A DNA stretch of 59,002 bases from Pseudomonadota bacterium. Its GTDB lineage: Bacteria; Pseudomonadota; Alphaproteobacteria; Rhizobiales; Beijerinckiaceae. The stretch lies in contig JAIUNQ010000005.1 in NCBI GenBank assembly GCA_020161475.1, positions 1-59,002 of the forward strand, given 5' to 3'. The notes beneath the pieces are model-generated. The model was not told the origin of the DNA, did not search any database, and saw nothing but the letters and a program-made list of their open reading frames with translations. This document shows positions 26,191 through 35,023 of the stretch, one piece after another. The translations under genes were made by a program, and so were the position numbers. Position 1 is the stretch's first letter, and each line of letters starts with the position of its first letter.

Positions 26191-26575
26191 GCGCCGGGGA
26201 AAGGGAGTGGGTCTTCGGCTCGAAAACCGTGAAGTCGCCAAGGTGGCCGCGCGGGTAGTAAAGACCCTGCAACTCGAACTCGATCAGCCCGGCAGGCTCG
26301 GCCCGTTTCGGTGTCACCCGCACGAGATCGAACCGGGGCTCGCCATATTGATGGCCGTTGACAAAGCGCGGTTCGATCGCCTCGGCGATGGCCATGAAGG
26401 CGTTGGTGATCTCGACCGCATTCATCGGACGGTCCTGCATGGCCGTGCCGTCGAACCCGAAAGCTCGGCGCATCACGCGCTCGCCGACAAGGGTCGAAAG
26501 GATCAGATCAAGGCTCTGGGCCACATGCTCCCAGCCATCGAGCACCTTGAAAGTCCGGGCATCAATCCCGGACAT
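26183..26575 (-). CDS. GPW/gp25 family baseplate wedge protein (P2 gpW)
   Basis: 130 residues with the gp25-like pattern: GWEHVAQSLDLILSTLVGER, R-(A/S)-FG motif in MRRAFGFDG, then EAIEPRF and a C-terminal beta strand. It builds the baseplate wedge at the bottom of the sheath. Its start overlaps the end of the small upstream gene by 14 bp. Confidence 0.9.
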   Translation of the reverse strand: MSGIDARTFKVLDGWEHVAQSLDLILSTLVGERVMRRAFGFDGTAMQDRPMNAVEITNAFMAIAEAIEPRFVNGHQYGEPRFDLVRVTPKRAEPAGLIEFELQGLYYPRGHLGDFTVFEPKTHSLSPAPG

Positions 26576-26804
26576 TCTTGCTGTCGCCCTTGGCAGGCTT
26601 CGATACCTCGACAGGCATTAACGCGGCAGGCGTTTCCTGGACCGCCGGAGGAAGCGCGGCGGGCGGGGCTTCAATCGCCTCGCTCAGCAGCAGGTAGGTT
26701 TCCTGCTCCGGGAGCAACTCGATCGGATTGCCAGCCTCGCGCCAGGCCGAAACGCCGAAGCCGTCTTCCATCCATCCGGCTTGCTTGATGATGAACTGTT
26801 TCAT
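26562..26804 (-). CDS. Small phage protein between V and W
   Basis: 80 residues with an aromatic N-terminal segment (MKQFIIKQAGWMEDGFG) and a proline/alanine-rich, lysine-rich tail, probably unstructured. It overlaps the gp25-like gene by 14 bp and follows the spike gene. I do not recognise a family; a minor baseplate or assembly role is inferred from place. Confidence 0.6.
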   Translation of the reverse strand: MKQFIIKQAGWMEDGFGVSAWREAGNPIELLPEQETYLLLSEAIEAPPAALPPAVQETPAALMPVEVSKPAKGDSKNVRD

Positions 26805-26813
26805 TGCTGTCCC

Positions 26814-27356
26814 TTATGGTTGCGGGAGACCGGTCAGGCCCCCACCGGGGAACACCCTGTCGTGGACATGGTCCTTGCCGGTGTTCTTGCCGTCGTGCTC
26901 CTGACGGCCGCCCGTCTGGATGAAGCCTTCGGCGGTGAAGCGATATTCGGTGCCGCCGGCCTTGATCACAAAGCCATCCGGACCTTGCGTTGTGGTCACA
27001 TCACCGGTCTTCCGGCGATGCTCCTCGGGGTTGTCATGAGCCGCCGGAAAGGCGTCCGAGGGGCCACCCAGAAGAACGAGACCAAGGCCGGGGTCACCTG
27101 TCGGGTTGAGCACCGTGACGCGCTCGCCCTCCGAAGGCATGTTCCATTCGGAAACCTTGCCGGCACGCATCATCACGGGAAGCGCGGCGCTCGGCAGGCC
27201 GTTCATATCGACCTCGGCCTTTCCATCACCGGAAACCTTGGTGACGCGGCCCTCTCGGATCATGTTGGCGGAAGCCGTCTCGAGGCGGACAATCTTGGTT
27301 TCGAGATCGGCAATCCGCGCCACCAGCGCCGCGGCGAAAGCAGAGAAATCGCTCAT
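26814..27356 (-). CDS. Baseplate assembly protein V (tail spike, P2 gpV)
   Basis: 180 residues. An N-terminal helix is followed by an OB-fold-like region (REGRVTKVSGDGKAEVDM, GERVTVLNPTGD) and a beta-helical tail with a C-terminal KDHVHDRVFPGGG. The H-x-H pair near the tip matches the iron-binding apex of P2-type membrane-piercing spikes. ATGA overlap with the upstream gene. Confidence 0.9.
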   Translation of the reverse strand: MSDFSAFAAALVARIADLETKIVRLETASANMIREGRVTKVSGDGKAEVDMNGLPSAALPVMMRAGKVSEWNMPSEGERVTVLNPTGDPGLGLVLLGGPSDAFPAAHDNPEEHRRKTGDVTTTQGPDGFVIKAGGTEYRFTAEGFIQTGGRQEHDGKNTGKDHVHDRVFPGGGLTGLPQP

Positions 27357-28162
27357 GAAGCGGGGCCTCCTGGCACGGAGCCTTCTGGCGCAAGGCCACC
27401 TTCAGGGCTGTCAGCGACGCCCGCGGGATGATCGATCACCGCGCGGATATCGGCTGGCCATGTCACCGGGCCGGACAAACCGGAATATCCGAGAATTTCA
27501 GCGGTTTCGCGCGCCCACTTGCGATCCAGCATGGCCGCGATACCATCAGTGGCGGCAGCATCCTCATCAAAGGCCGCGCGGATCATGCCGGCCCGCTCGG
27601 CAAAGGCGGGATTGGTGTCCAGCGCGGCGAGGAGCGGCTGGAGGTTCTGCGGCACCCCGCGGCAGACACCGGAATCGCGCAGGATCTGCACCTGATACCG
27701 GACGTAGCGGATCGCCGCGCGCTGGTTATCCTCCGGCGGCGCAAGAACGCTGGAAACACTCACGAGGCCGAGGCAAACTTTCTGGAACACCTCGGAGCGC
27801 GCCAGAGCACGATGCAACTGGTGCTCGATCAGGTCGAGCGCGGTATCAAGTTCGCTGTCTGTCTGCGGCAGGGCGATGGTGAAGGCCGAACCCTCACCTT
27901 CGGAACGAAGACCAAGGCCGATATCGAAGACGAGATCGACAAAATGCTTGCCGTCGATCTTCTGACCGGTGAGCCCGTTTTCATGGACAGGAGTCTCGAC
28001 CAGAATGATCGGGAACGGGGCATCCTGACTGACCATGCTTTCGATCGGCTCGATCCGTCCGTCGAAAACACGGTCTTCCGCCGCCGTCGGCCACGGGGAC
28101 TGGCCGTTGTTGGTCAGCGCGACAATGGCCGCCAGACGGAGGCAGAGGCGATGGAGGCTCAT
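27353..28162 (-). CDS. Phage head-tail region protein of unknown function
   Basis: 269 residues from ATG at 28162, overlapping the preceding stop (ATGA). The N-terminal half contains APFPIILVETP and the middle LDTALDLIEHQLHRAL and AIRYVRYQVQILRD. No family is recognised. The place between the head-tail joining gene and spike V is where tail-terminator or tail-completion proteins occur (inference). It is acidic and has no membrane segment. Confidence 0.65.
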   Translation of the reverse strand: MSLHRLCLRLAAIVALTNNGQSPWPTAAEDRVFDGRIEPIESMVSQDAPFPIILVETPVHENGLTGQKIDGKHFVDLVFDIGLGLRSEGEGSAFTIALPQTDSELDTALDLIEHQLHRALARSEVFQKVCLGLVSVSSVLAPPEDNQRAAIRYVRYQVQILRDSGVCRGVPQNLQPLLAALDTNPAFAERAGMIRAAFDEDAAATDGIAAMLDRKWARETAEILGYSGLSGPVTWPADIRAVIDHPAGVADSPEGGLAPEGSVPGGPAS

Positions 28163-28569
28163 GGAACACCACCGATGAGCACGAGCGGACAAATGAAGCG
28201 GTCGGGGCCATCCTCGTCCACACGCTCCAGCACATAAACCGGCGCGCCGGGCAGATCGGTCGCCTTGATCCGGTCCCCCTGTTTCGGGGCATACCCGAGC
28301 TCGGAAAGCCGGATATAGGCGGTCGCGGTATGACCGAAGCGGGGAGCACGCGGCTTGTCGTTGGTTTTCGGCAGGTCGAAACGGCTCTCCTGTCGCTCCG
28401 TGGGGCGAGAGATCGAGACACGGACAGCCTCACGCGGCAAGCGCGAGGGGTCGGGCACCGGCCGCCCGTTGGGCGGATGATGCAGGGGTGTGAAGGTCAC
28501 ACGCTCATCGAAGACCGTCGCGAGCGTGGTGCTCGCGACGGTCTCAAGGCGTGCGAAGGGCGAGGCCAT
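28159..28569 (-). CDS. Probable head-tail attachment protein
   Basis: 136 residues with SISRPTERQESRFDLPK and the C-terminal LPGAPVYVLERVDEDGPDRFICPLVL, beta-rich like lambda FII-type attachment proteins (Phage_attach). It directly follows the major capsid gene, as FII-type genes follow capsid genes in lambda. The similarity is modest, so the name is provisional. Confidence 0.6.
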   Translation of the reverse strand: MASPFARLETVASTTLATVFDERVTFTPLHHPPNGRPVPDPSRLPREAVRVSISRPTERQESRFDLPKTNDKPRAPRFGHTATAYIRLSELGYAPKQGDRIKATDLPGAPVYVLERVDEDGPDRFICPLVLIGGVP

Positions 28570-28587
28570 AGTTATTCAGCCCTGGGA

Positions 28588-29619
28588 TCAGGCGACCGTC
28601 GCGAAGGCCGAGGCCTCGATGCGGGCCGGGACCGGAAGCGGCGCCGACTGCGTCATCGCCATCGCCACCGACGGATCCTTCTCCTCCCACATCTTGGGGA
28701 AGCGCTCTTCGGCCTGAAGGGATTCAAGGTCCTGGATCGCACCGTAGCAGGCGTAGCCCTCGACGCCGAGGGAGGCGAGCAGCACGCCCTCGTTCGGGAA
28801 CATGTCCTGCAGGGCACCTGCGGCATCCTGATACTTCTGCTGATACTGCCAGAACTCGAACTGACCGGTGGAGCCGAGATAGACCGCCTCGGTGCCCGGC
28901 GCACCGGTAACGGCACCCAGAAAATCCATGGTGGGATTGCCGGCCTGCCGGCGATTGTCGAGCGCCTTGGCCAGCGTCTCATCCGCCAGGAACTTGTTCG
29001 CGGCCCCCGGACCCATCACGACGGTGCCGGGATGCGAGCCCGAGGCCTTGTGAACCTCGCCGGCCCAGGTCTTGATGTTCTCGAACGGCTTGACGCCGGC
29101 CTGACCCCAGCGCGCCGCACCGGCCAGAGCCACGGTGTTTCCGGCCGGGCGGGCGAAGTCGATTTCCATCTTCGGGAATTCGGGGCTCTCGACAATGAGC
29201 TTGCCCGTCCGCAGGATCTCGATCGCCATCATTTCCTCGCGGCGTGCGATCTCGGAATCCTGATCCTCGAGTTCCTGCATGAGGATGCGGTCGAAGCGCT
29301 CGGCGGGGCTCATCTCGCCGAGGAGACGCTCGCCGGGGCGGCGCTTGATGACCGCGTTCGGGGTGATCGCGCCCTTCGGCTTGACATAGGCCGGCTTGAA
29401 CGAGCGCGCCTCGGCGCCGCGCAGCGCGCGGGACTTGCCCGGAACATGCGGCGAGACGAACGGCGCGAGGCGGCGAGAGGCCTTGATCTTGTCGAACACG
29501 ATCTCCTCGGTGTCGAACGTGATCGTCGCGGTCGAGAAGAAGCGATCAAAGATGAAGCGACGCGGACGGTCGAGAGCGGAGACCATGCCGAGCAGGGTCT
29601 GGGTATCGTAGAGCTGCAT
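28588..29619 (-). CDS. Major capsid protein (lambda gpE family)
   Basis: 343 residues with the gpE-family pattern: LDRPRRFIFDRFFSTATITFDTEEIVFD at the N-terminus, then LAPFVSPHVPGK, EMMAIEILRTGK and a C-terminal GVLLASLGVEGYACYGAIQD. It forms the head shell together with the gpD-type decoration protein encoded just upstream. The gene is separated from the decoration gene by a strong hairpin. Confidence 0.93.
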   Translation of the reverse strand: MQLYDTQTLLGMVSALDRPRRFIFDRFFSTATITFDTEEIVFDKIKASRRLAPFVSPHVPGKSRALRGAEARSFKPAYVKPKGAITPNAVIKRRPGERLLGEMSPAERFDRILMQELEDQDSEIARREEMMAIEILRTGKLIVESPEFPKMEIDFARPAGNTVALAGAARWGQAGVKPFENIKTWAGEVHKASGSHPGTVVMGPGAANKFLADETLAKALDNRRQAGNPTMDFLGAVTGAPGTEAVYLGSTGQFEFWQYQQKYQDAAGALQDMFPNEGVLLASLGVEGYACYGAIQDLESLQAEERFPKMWEEKDPSVAMAMTQSAPLPVPARIEASAFATVA

Positions 29620-29682
29620 GGTCTAACTCCAGTGGCTCAGGGGAAAGGGTGGGGTTCAGATTGTCTTTCGGGACGCGTTTTC

Positions 29683-29713
29683 TTCACGCGAAGCGGCGGC
29701 CGCTTCGCGTGAA
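29683..29713 (-). terminator. Perfect 14-bp hairpin between decoration and capsid genes
   Basis: TTCACGCGAAGCGG at 29683-29696 and its exact complement CCGCTTCGCGTGAA at 29700-29713 are separated by three bases. It lies just after the decoration-gene stop. There is no long T-tract, so it may act as an attenuator, an mRNA-stabilising or processing hairpin rather than a full terminator. Its sequence is related to the palindromes at 20727-20829. Confidence 0.6.
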
Positions 29714-29719
29714 AGCGCT

Positions 29720-30073
29720 TCAGAGGGTCTTGAGGAAGATCGCCTGACCGCGAGAGCGGAGCGAAGCCTCGACACTGGCGGCATCGTGGCCGGCGCCGAA
29801 GACGAGCTTGCTGGCGTCGTATTCGCCGGTCAGCAGCACCGGGCCCGGCGTATCCGCCGCGGTAGCATCGACAGCCACGGCAGCAATCGCGATCGGCACC
29901 TGCGAGCCGTCAGACGCGGCAGAAGCCGAGAGAACGTATTTGCCGGAGGCCGTGATCTTGCCGAGAACAGCACCCCGGACGATATTCTGACCCGAGGCAA
30001 AGGTGACGGTCTGGGACGCGACCGGGTAACTCCCGACACGCAGGTCGTTCGGATCGTAAGTGGCGGTTTCCAT
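29720..30073 (-). CDS. Head decoration protein (lambda gpD family)
   Basis: 117 residues with the gpD pattern: FASGQNIVRGAVLGKIT near the N-terminus, PVLLTGEYDASKLVFG and a final RGQAIFLKTL. GpD trimers cap the expanded capsid. It lies between protease/scaffold and capsid, the lambda order C-D-E. Confidence 0.92.
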   Translation of the reverse strand: METATYDPNDLRVGSYPVASQTVTFASGQNIVRGAVLGKITASGKYVLSASAASDGSQVPIAIAAVAVDATAADTPGPVLLTGEYDASKLVFGAGHDAASVEASLRSRGQAIFLKTL

Positions 30074-30140
30074 GGTCTGGCTCCTGAAAAAATCGGAATA
30101 AGCAGGAAACCCGGCTGCTCAGGCGCCGGGCAACGAGGGA

Positions 30141-30611
30141 TCAGGCGGCGGTTTTTTCCGCAGCGGCCGTCTTGCCCTTCATCGCGAGGACCTTCTCGCG
30201 GCCGGCATCGAAGCCCTTGGCCACGGTGCCCTTGCCCATCGGATCGGTCTTCGACACAGGCGACGGCTTGTTTTCGCCGGCGGCGGCGGCCATCGCATCG
30301 ATCAGCGCGCCCTGTGCGGAGGCGAGGTCTTTCGATTTGCCGACGATCGTATTCAGCGCGGCAAGGCTCTGCCCGGACTTCTCGGCGATCTTGAAGAAGT
30401 CGCCAGCCCATGCCTTGTCTTCCACCTGAGCGGAGACCGCGGGGTTCGTCAGGGGTTCCGCCGGATCGGCAGGCGTGGCCTGCGCGGTGATCAGCTTCGC
30501 CTGCGCCGCCTCCAGCGTTCCGCTCTCCGCCACGATGGCATTGAGCTTGGCAAGCGGCAGGGCGGATTTCTCCGCCGCGGCAAAAAACGAATCAACCCAG
30601 GGCTTCGTCAT
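30141..30611 (-). CDS. Nested in-frame scaffold protein (lambda Nu3 type)
   Basis: An internal ATG at codon 213 of the protease gene (30611) has GAGGAT eight bases upstream and would give a 156-residue protein consisting only of the scaffold part, starting MTKPWVDSFFAAAEK. Lambda makes its scaffold Nu3 from an internal start of gene C in the same way. The ribosome binding site is seen; the product is inferred. Confidence 0.65.
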   Translation of the reverse strand: MTKPWVDSFFAAAEKSALPLAKLNAIVAESGTLEAAQAKLITAQATPADPAEPLTNPAVSAQVEDKAWAGDFFKIAEKSGQSLAALNTIVGKSKDLASAQGALIDAMAAAAGENKPSPVSKTDPMGKGTVAKGFDAGREKVLAMKGKTAAAEKTAA

Positions 30612-31247
30612 CGGTTTATCCTCACATTTGGCCGCCTTTCCTGTCGCGGCGGGGGGACGGGTGCGGCGCGGCATCGACGCCGGCGCGTGGGCATAGAGCG
30701 TGTAGTCAAACGAGGCGGCAGCGCTCGCCGCAGCGGTGTCGAGGACCGTAATGAAGCCCTTGGCGCGGGCTTCCTCGGCGGAGAACCAGGTCTCCGCCTT
30801 CATCATCTCGCGCACCTCGGTCGCATCGAGGCCGGAAGCAGAGGCGTAGATATTCGCGTACTGGCCGGAGAGCTTGTCGAGAAAGTCAGCCGATTTCCGG
30901 TGCTCATCGGCATTGCCCCAGGTGATCCGCGAGGTGTCGTGGATCATCAGCATCGAGCCGGGCCGCATACGGCGCTCATCACCCGCCATCAGGATCAGCG
31001 AGGCGGCCGAGGCGGCGACACCCTCGACGATTGTCGTGACGACGCCGCGATGGGCGAGGAGCAGGGAATAGATCGCCGTGCCATCCGAGGCGACACCGCC
31101 ACCGGAATTGATCCTCACCGTGATGTCGCCGGGCCCATGTTCCACCAGCGCCTCGGCAACCTGCAGCGGGGTAAAACCGTCGCCCCAGCCCCAGGGATCA
31201 CCGACATCGCCGAAAAGCAGCAATTCACCGCCAACAAGCAGGGTCAT
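30141..31247 (-). CDS. Head maturation protease (ClpP/S49-like, lambda gpC type) with C-terminal scaffold
   Basis: 368 residues. The N-terminal about 190 residues form a ClpP-like protease: RINSGGGVASDG (oxyanion region), the nucleophile Ser80 in GVAASAASLI and His103 in MLMIHDTS. The C-terminal region, from about 213 on, is helical and charged and contains two similar units, PWVDSFFAAAEKSALPLAKL and AWAGDFFKIAEKSGQSLAAL. This is the scaffold part. ATGA overlap with the portal gene upstream. The protease digests scaffold and itself during prohead maturation. Confidence 0.92.
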   Translation of the reverse strand: MTLLVGGELLLFGDVGDPWGWGDGFTPLQVAEALVEHGPGDITVRINSGGGVASDGTAIYSLLLAHRGVVTTIVEGVAASAASLILMAGDERRMRPGSMLMIHDTSRITWGNADEHRKSADFLDKLSGQYANIYASASGLDATEVREMMKAETWFSAEEARAKGFITVLDTAAASAAASFDYTLYAHAPASMPRRTRPPAATGKAAKCEDKPMTKPWVDSFFAAAEKSALPLAKLNAIVAESGTLEAAQAKLITAQATPADPAEPLTNPAVSAQVEDKAWAGDFFKIAEKSGQSLAALNTIVGKSKDLASAQGALIDAMAAAAGENKPSPVSKTDPMGKGTVAKGFDAGREKVLAMKGKTAAAEKTAA

Positions 31248-32779
31248 GGTTGGGCATCCTGTTTTGCAGGGTCAGCAGGGTCCACCAGTGACATCGTCGG
31301 CCCCTGGCGCGGGCGGCGGCCGTCGCTGTCATACTGGTTGCCGAGCGCATCGCTGCGGGCATTGTCCTCGGCGATCTCGTCGTCGGTGCGGGTCGGGTCA
31401 TCCCCCAGCCGGCGAACCGCTTCCTGTCGCGAAAGAAGGCCCGAGCGGATGGCATCGCGCATGGCGGGGATCTCGTCCTTCGGCGAGAGCATCTCGCGCC
31501 GGGGTGGGGTCCAATCCAGCGAGAAGGGCGGCAGCGGGCGCACGAGACTCACGGCCTGCACGAACCAGCCCCCGATTCCGTGGCAGACCTTCGGAATCAT
31601 CCAATGCCACTGCCATTGATCGACACGGCGGGAGAGGTGTATTTCGCCGAGGCGGCCGGAGAGAAAGCTGACATTCGTCAGATCACCGGAAACCTCCTCA
31701 TATGAAAGGTCATAACCGATAGCGATCCGACGCACGGTCGCCGAAATATATTCGGCGTGCCCTTGCGTGGCCGGCGGCTGGCCGAAGGTCACGGTGGAAC
31801 CGGCCGGCAGCTCCTTGATCAGGCCCGGTGCAAGATCGGTGATGGTGAAATCACCCGCGCGGTCCTTGGCGCGCGCGCCATCCACCATCGTGGTCGAGGT
31901 GCTGCCCCGCGTCCAGAACATCGAGAAGCAGGCCGCGATCTTCTCGCGCATCAGCCGGGCATCCTCGTATTCGGCGAGGTCCCATGCGGTCATGATGACC
32001 GGTGTGCCATCCGGGATGCCGCGCACCTGGCCGGGACGCAGCACATGGTAATAATGAATGACCTCCGAGGCCGGAACACGGCGGGAGACCATGGCACCGC
32101 GCCGGTGGCGCTCGACGCTGTTCGGATGCTGGTCGAACAACCAATAGGCGACACGGGTTCCTTCCCCGTTGAATTCGACGCCCATGAAAATGAAGTGATC
32201 ACCGCTCCAACCGTGTTTGCGGTGGTCAAGATAATCCCCTTCGAGCACACGAAGCTGGAGCGGGATCTTGAGGCCCTTTTCCAGCATCTCCGCAGATTTC
32301 GGGATATGGCGAAGAATGATTGATTCACCGCGCTCTGACCGGGCGCGCTCCGCCAATGCCTCCAGGCCGTAGAGGTTGGTGTTGCCATCGAAATCAATGG
32401 CGGTCGATTCAAGGTGTTCCTTGATCATCTCCGCCACCTGGGACTTGGCCCGCTTGGAGGTGGAGATGATGCTTGGCACAATGCCCGCGCCGACTGTGTT
32501 GGTCACACGAGAGCCGACTGCACGCGCGGCATAGGGGTTGTTGCGCACCAGATCGGAGCAGACATCCCGCAGGCGGGGCAGCGAGACCTTGATCTCGGCA
32601 TTGGCATCCGCGCGGGAGACCGAGCGCCCGGCGGTGCGCCAGCCGCCCGAGGCACCATCGTAAGCGCCGAGAGCTTCCGTCATCGCCCGCACACGGACGC
32701 GGGCCTCGATACGACGCGCCAGCGCGCCGGGAGATACCGCACCCAGCACACGGTCGAACAACCCCAGAGGCGCAGCCAT
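31244..32779 (-). CDS. Portal protein (lambda gpB family)
   Basis: 511 residues with the lambda-family portal pattern: RDLVRNNPYAARAVGSRVTNTVG-type sequence near 75-100, EGDYLDHR, a long helical clip/wing region and IAIGYDLSYEEVSGDLTNVSF. Twelve copies form the DNA channel of the head. Overlaps on both sides with gpW-like and protease genes. Confidence 0.93.
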   Translation of the reverse strand: MAAPLGLFDRVLGAVSPGALARRIEARVRVRAMTEALGAYDGASGGWRTAGRSVSRADANAEIKVSLPRLRDVCSDLVRNNPYAARAVGSRVTNTVGAGIVPSIISTSKRAKSQVAEMIKEHLESTAIDFDGNTNLYGLEALAERARSERGESIILRHIPKSAEMLEKGLKIPLQLRVLEGDYLDHRKHGWSGDHFIFMGVEFNGEGTRVAYWLFDQHPNSVERHRRGAMVSRRVPASEVIHYYHVLRPGQVRGIPDGTPVIMTAWDLAEYEDARLMREKIAACFSMFWTRGSTSTTMVDGARAKDRAGDFTITDLAPGLIKELPAGSTVTFGQPPATQGHAEYISATVRRIAIGYDLSYEEVSGDLTNVSFLSGRLGEIHLSRRVDQWQWHWMIPKVCHGIGGWFVQAVSLVRPLPPFSLDWTPPRREMLSPKDEIPAMRDAIRSGLLSRQEAVRRLGDDPTRTDDEIAEDNARSDALGNQYDSDGRRPRQGPTMSLVDPADPAKQDAQP

Positions 32780-33003
32780 CAGACCAGACCTGACCGGTAA
32801 CGGCCGACAACCGCTGTCACAGGTGCATCGCCCGCAGCAAGGAGCCGCTCATCCTGAAGATAGGCAATGGCCCGCTCCTGATCCTTCTGCGCATGGTATT
32901 CGACCATGCGCCCGTCCGCGAAACGCACCACTTTCGCGCCTGAGCCCATGACGGCACGAATGGCCGCGATATCGGCATCGATCTCGGCAATCGTCCGGGT
33001 CAT
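32779..33003 (-). CDS. Head-tail joining protein (lambda gpW type)
   Basis: 74 residues from ATG at 33003, overlapping the terminase stop (ATGA). Short helical protein beginning MTRTIAEIDADIAAI with VVRFADGRMVEYHAQKDQE, as in gpW-like joining proteins that plug the portal after packaging. Terminase - gpW - portal is the lambda order A-W-B. Confidence 0.82.
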   Translation of the reverse strand: MTRTIAEIDADIAAIRAVMGSGAKVVRFADGRMVEYHAQKDQERAIAYLQDERLLAAGDAPVTAVVGRYRSGLV

Positions 33004-35015
33004 CGTCTCAACCAGTTCGAGGGAGCCTTGAGCCAACCAGACGGTTCGTCGGGCGGCTCCGGGATGGAGGGGGTTTCCTGCGCAGGCACTGAACCTGCAT
33101 GGGTAAAGAGATCGGGAGGCGCAGCCTCGGGAGCGCCGCGACGTTTGGCGAGGAACGCCCAATCATCCTCGGTCATCGTCCAGAGACCGAGGTGATCGGC
33201 GAGCGCGTAATTGTAAACGACGCAGTCGAGGAAGTGATTTTCCCCGGTCTTCGCCCATTTCCGGCCCGCGATCTTGCCGCGGACGATCACGTCTTCCAGA
33301 TGCTCGGCCGTTATCTGCCTGAAGTAGTTTTCATCAAGCCAGAGCGGGAAATGGCAATAACCCGGCGGGTCTTCCTGAGCACCCGAGCGAATGCCATCCT
33401 TCCGCAGGTTTGAATAGAACTGGCTCTTGAGCGGCCATGTGCCGACCGGCCAGATCTTCGCGCCCTGCTTTACTCTGGCGCCGTCGAGGTCGATATCGAC
33501 CAGCTTCGGAACACCGATCGCCGGATGCGACCAGCCGTCCCGCCCGTCGAGCGCGAGGATCACATCCCGGCCCGTATCCGGGTGGAGGCGCTGCGCGGCG
33601 CGCACCCAGGCATAGACAATGTGCGACCGGTATCCAGAATCGACCCCCAGCGCATCAACCTTGCGCTTGCGGCCGAAAGCATCCGGGAATTCCCGATCCA
33701 GAACCTCCTTGCGGAGAGAATCGAAGACCGGCGCGCGGGGACTGTCGGTCTCGCCGTCGAGATAGAAGGCGTCGATGACGAAGCTCTCGCCGTTCGAGGC
33801 GAAGGCCCTGATCTCGACCCAGATGCCGCGCATCTGGATATCGGCTGACGCCACGAGGATCAGGCCGCGCGGGGGGATGTGTCCCCGCTTCAGCCATTCC
33901 TCGCGGCGCTCCATGAGCCGGACGTGGTCCGGTGCATCGCCGCGATACTGGTAGGGCAACCCCAAAACGAGGTTGTGATAATCCTTGCGCGCCTTCTCGG
34001 TCTTCTGCGATTTGCGGGCATCCTCGGCGATGGCCTCATAGGACATCATCAGCGAGATGAACGCATCGATGTGAAAACCGGGGTGCCTGTCCGGCCCCTC
34101 GGCAGTGGCGATCCAGCGTCCGGTCGAGCGCAGCGCGAGCACCCGCTCGCTCTCCGAAACAGCGTGACCGCAATGATCACATTCATAGTAGGAGCGCGAG
34201 GGCTGCTCGAAATCGGGGCGGAACTGCTCCGGGCGGTGATAGAAAAGACCACCGCATTCCGGGCAGGCGATATGGAAGAACCGCTGATCCGACTTGCGGA
34301 AGGAGCGGTCGATCCGGCAATGACCCTCAGCCTCTTCCGGGTCGGCCCCGGAGTCGATTTCCGGCGTCGAGATTTCCAGAATCTTGTAGTTCTTTGTGCG
34401 ACGAAAGGCCGTGAATCGCCCGAAATACAGGGTTTCGGGGTCGCCGAAGCCCGGAATGTCCTGCCACTTCGAAAGCTCGTCCTTGACGCCTTTTTTGGCC
34501 GTCTTCGACGAGAGGTCCATCACGGTGTTCGCGTTGGCGAGCCAGACCCGCCCGCCTGGGAAGACCTTCTCGTATGTCGTCGATCCTGTGCCCGAGCGGC
34601 TTGTCTGCGGCTGGATCACAGTCCGACCGTTGCGCTTCTGCCAGGCATCGATCAGCGGCTGCAGCTTGCCCGAGTTCAGGTCGCGCAGGGCATCAAGCCC
34701 CGGAACACCGTAAAGCAGGTTCGCAGGCTCGCGTTCGGCGACATAGAGCACCCATCCGAGCGCCAGAATGGAGGCGCCGGTCTGCTGGCTCTTGCGCACC
34801 GTGACCAGATTGCACGGGTGATTGTCGCCCAGGCAATCCGCGATCTCGACAAGATAGGGGGCGCCCTCCGCCGACCAGAGCTCCCCGGCTGCGGGGCCAT
34901 CGACCAGTTCGAGGTTCTCTGCCAGCCATCGGGACAGCGGAACAGGACGCGCGGGGCGCACCCGTCGCGACAGGAACGAGCAGACCAGATCAAGCGCATC
35001 TGGATGCTCGGCCAT
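33000..35015 (-). CDS. Terminase large subunit (lambda GpA family)
   Basis: 671 residues. The ATPase part has the deviant Walker A VRKSQQTGASILALGW and a GpA-type ELVDGPAAGELW start; the nuclease domain with VDALGVDSGYRSHIVYAW and CHFPLWLDENYF follows, ending in a short tail. The enzyme pumps DNA into proheads and cuts concatemers. GpA-family terminases usually cut at cos sites, so a cos site near 35.6-36.4 kb is expected but I could not identify it. Confidence 0.94.
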   Translation of the reverse strand: MAEHPDALDLVCSFLSRRVRPARPVPLSRWLAENLELVDGPAAGELWSAEGAPYLVEIADCLGDNHPCNLVTVRKSQQTGASILALGWVLYVAEREPANLLYGVPGLDALRDLNSGKLQPLIDAWQKRNGRTVIQPQTSRSGTGSTTYEKVFPGGRVWLANANTVMDLSSKTAKKGVKDELSKWQDIPGFGDPETLYFGRFTAFRRTKNYKILEISTPEIDSGADPEEAEGHCRIDRSFRKSDQRFFHIACPECGGLFYHRPEQFRPDFEQPSRSYYECDHCGHAVSESERVLALRSTGRWIATAEGPDRHPGFHIDAFISLMMSYEAIAEDARKSQKTEKARKDYHNLVLGLPYQYRGDAPDHVRLMERREEWLKRGHIPPRGLILVASADIQMRGIWVEIRAFASNGESFVIDAFYLDGETDSPRAPVFDSLRKEVLDREFPDAFGRKRKVDALGVDSGYRSHIVYAWVRAAQRLHPDTGRDVILALDGRDGWSHPAIGVPKLVDIDLDGARVKQGAKIWPVGTWPLKSQFYSNLRKDGIRSGAQEDPPGYCHFPLWLDENYFRQITAEHLEDVIVRGKIAGRKWAKTGENHFLDCVVYNYALADHLGLWTMTEDDWAFLAKRRGAPEAAPPDLFTHAGSVPAQETPSIPEPPDEPSGWLKAPSNWLRR

Positions 35016-35023
35016 ATCGTCCC

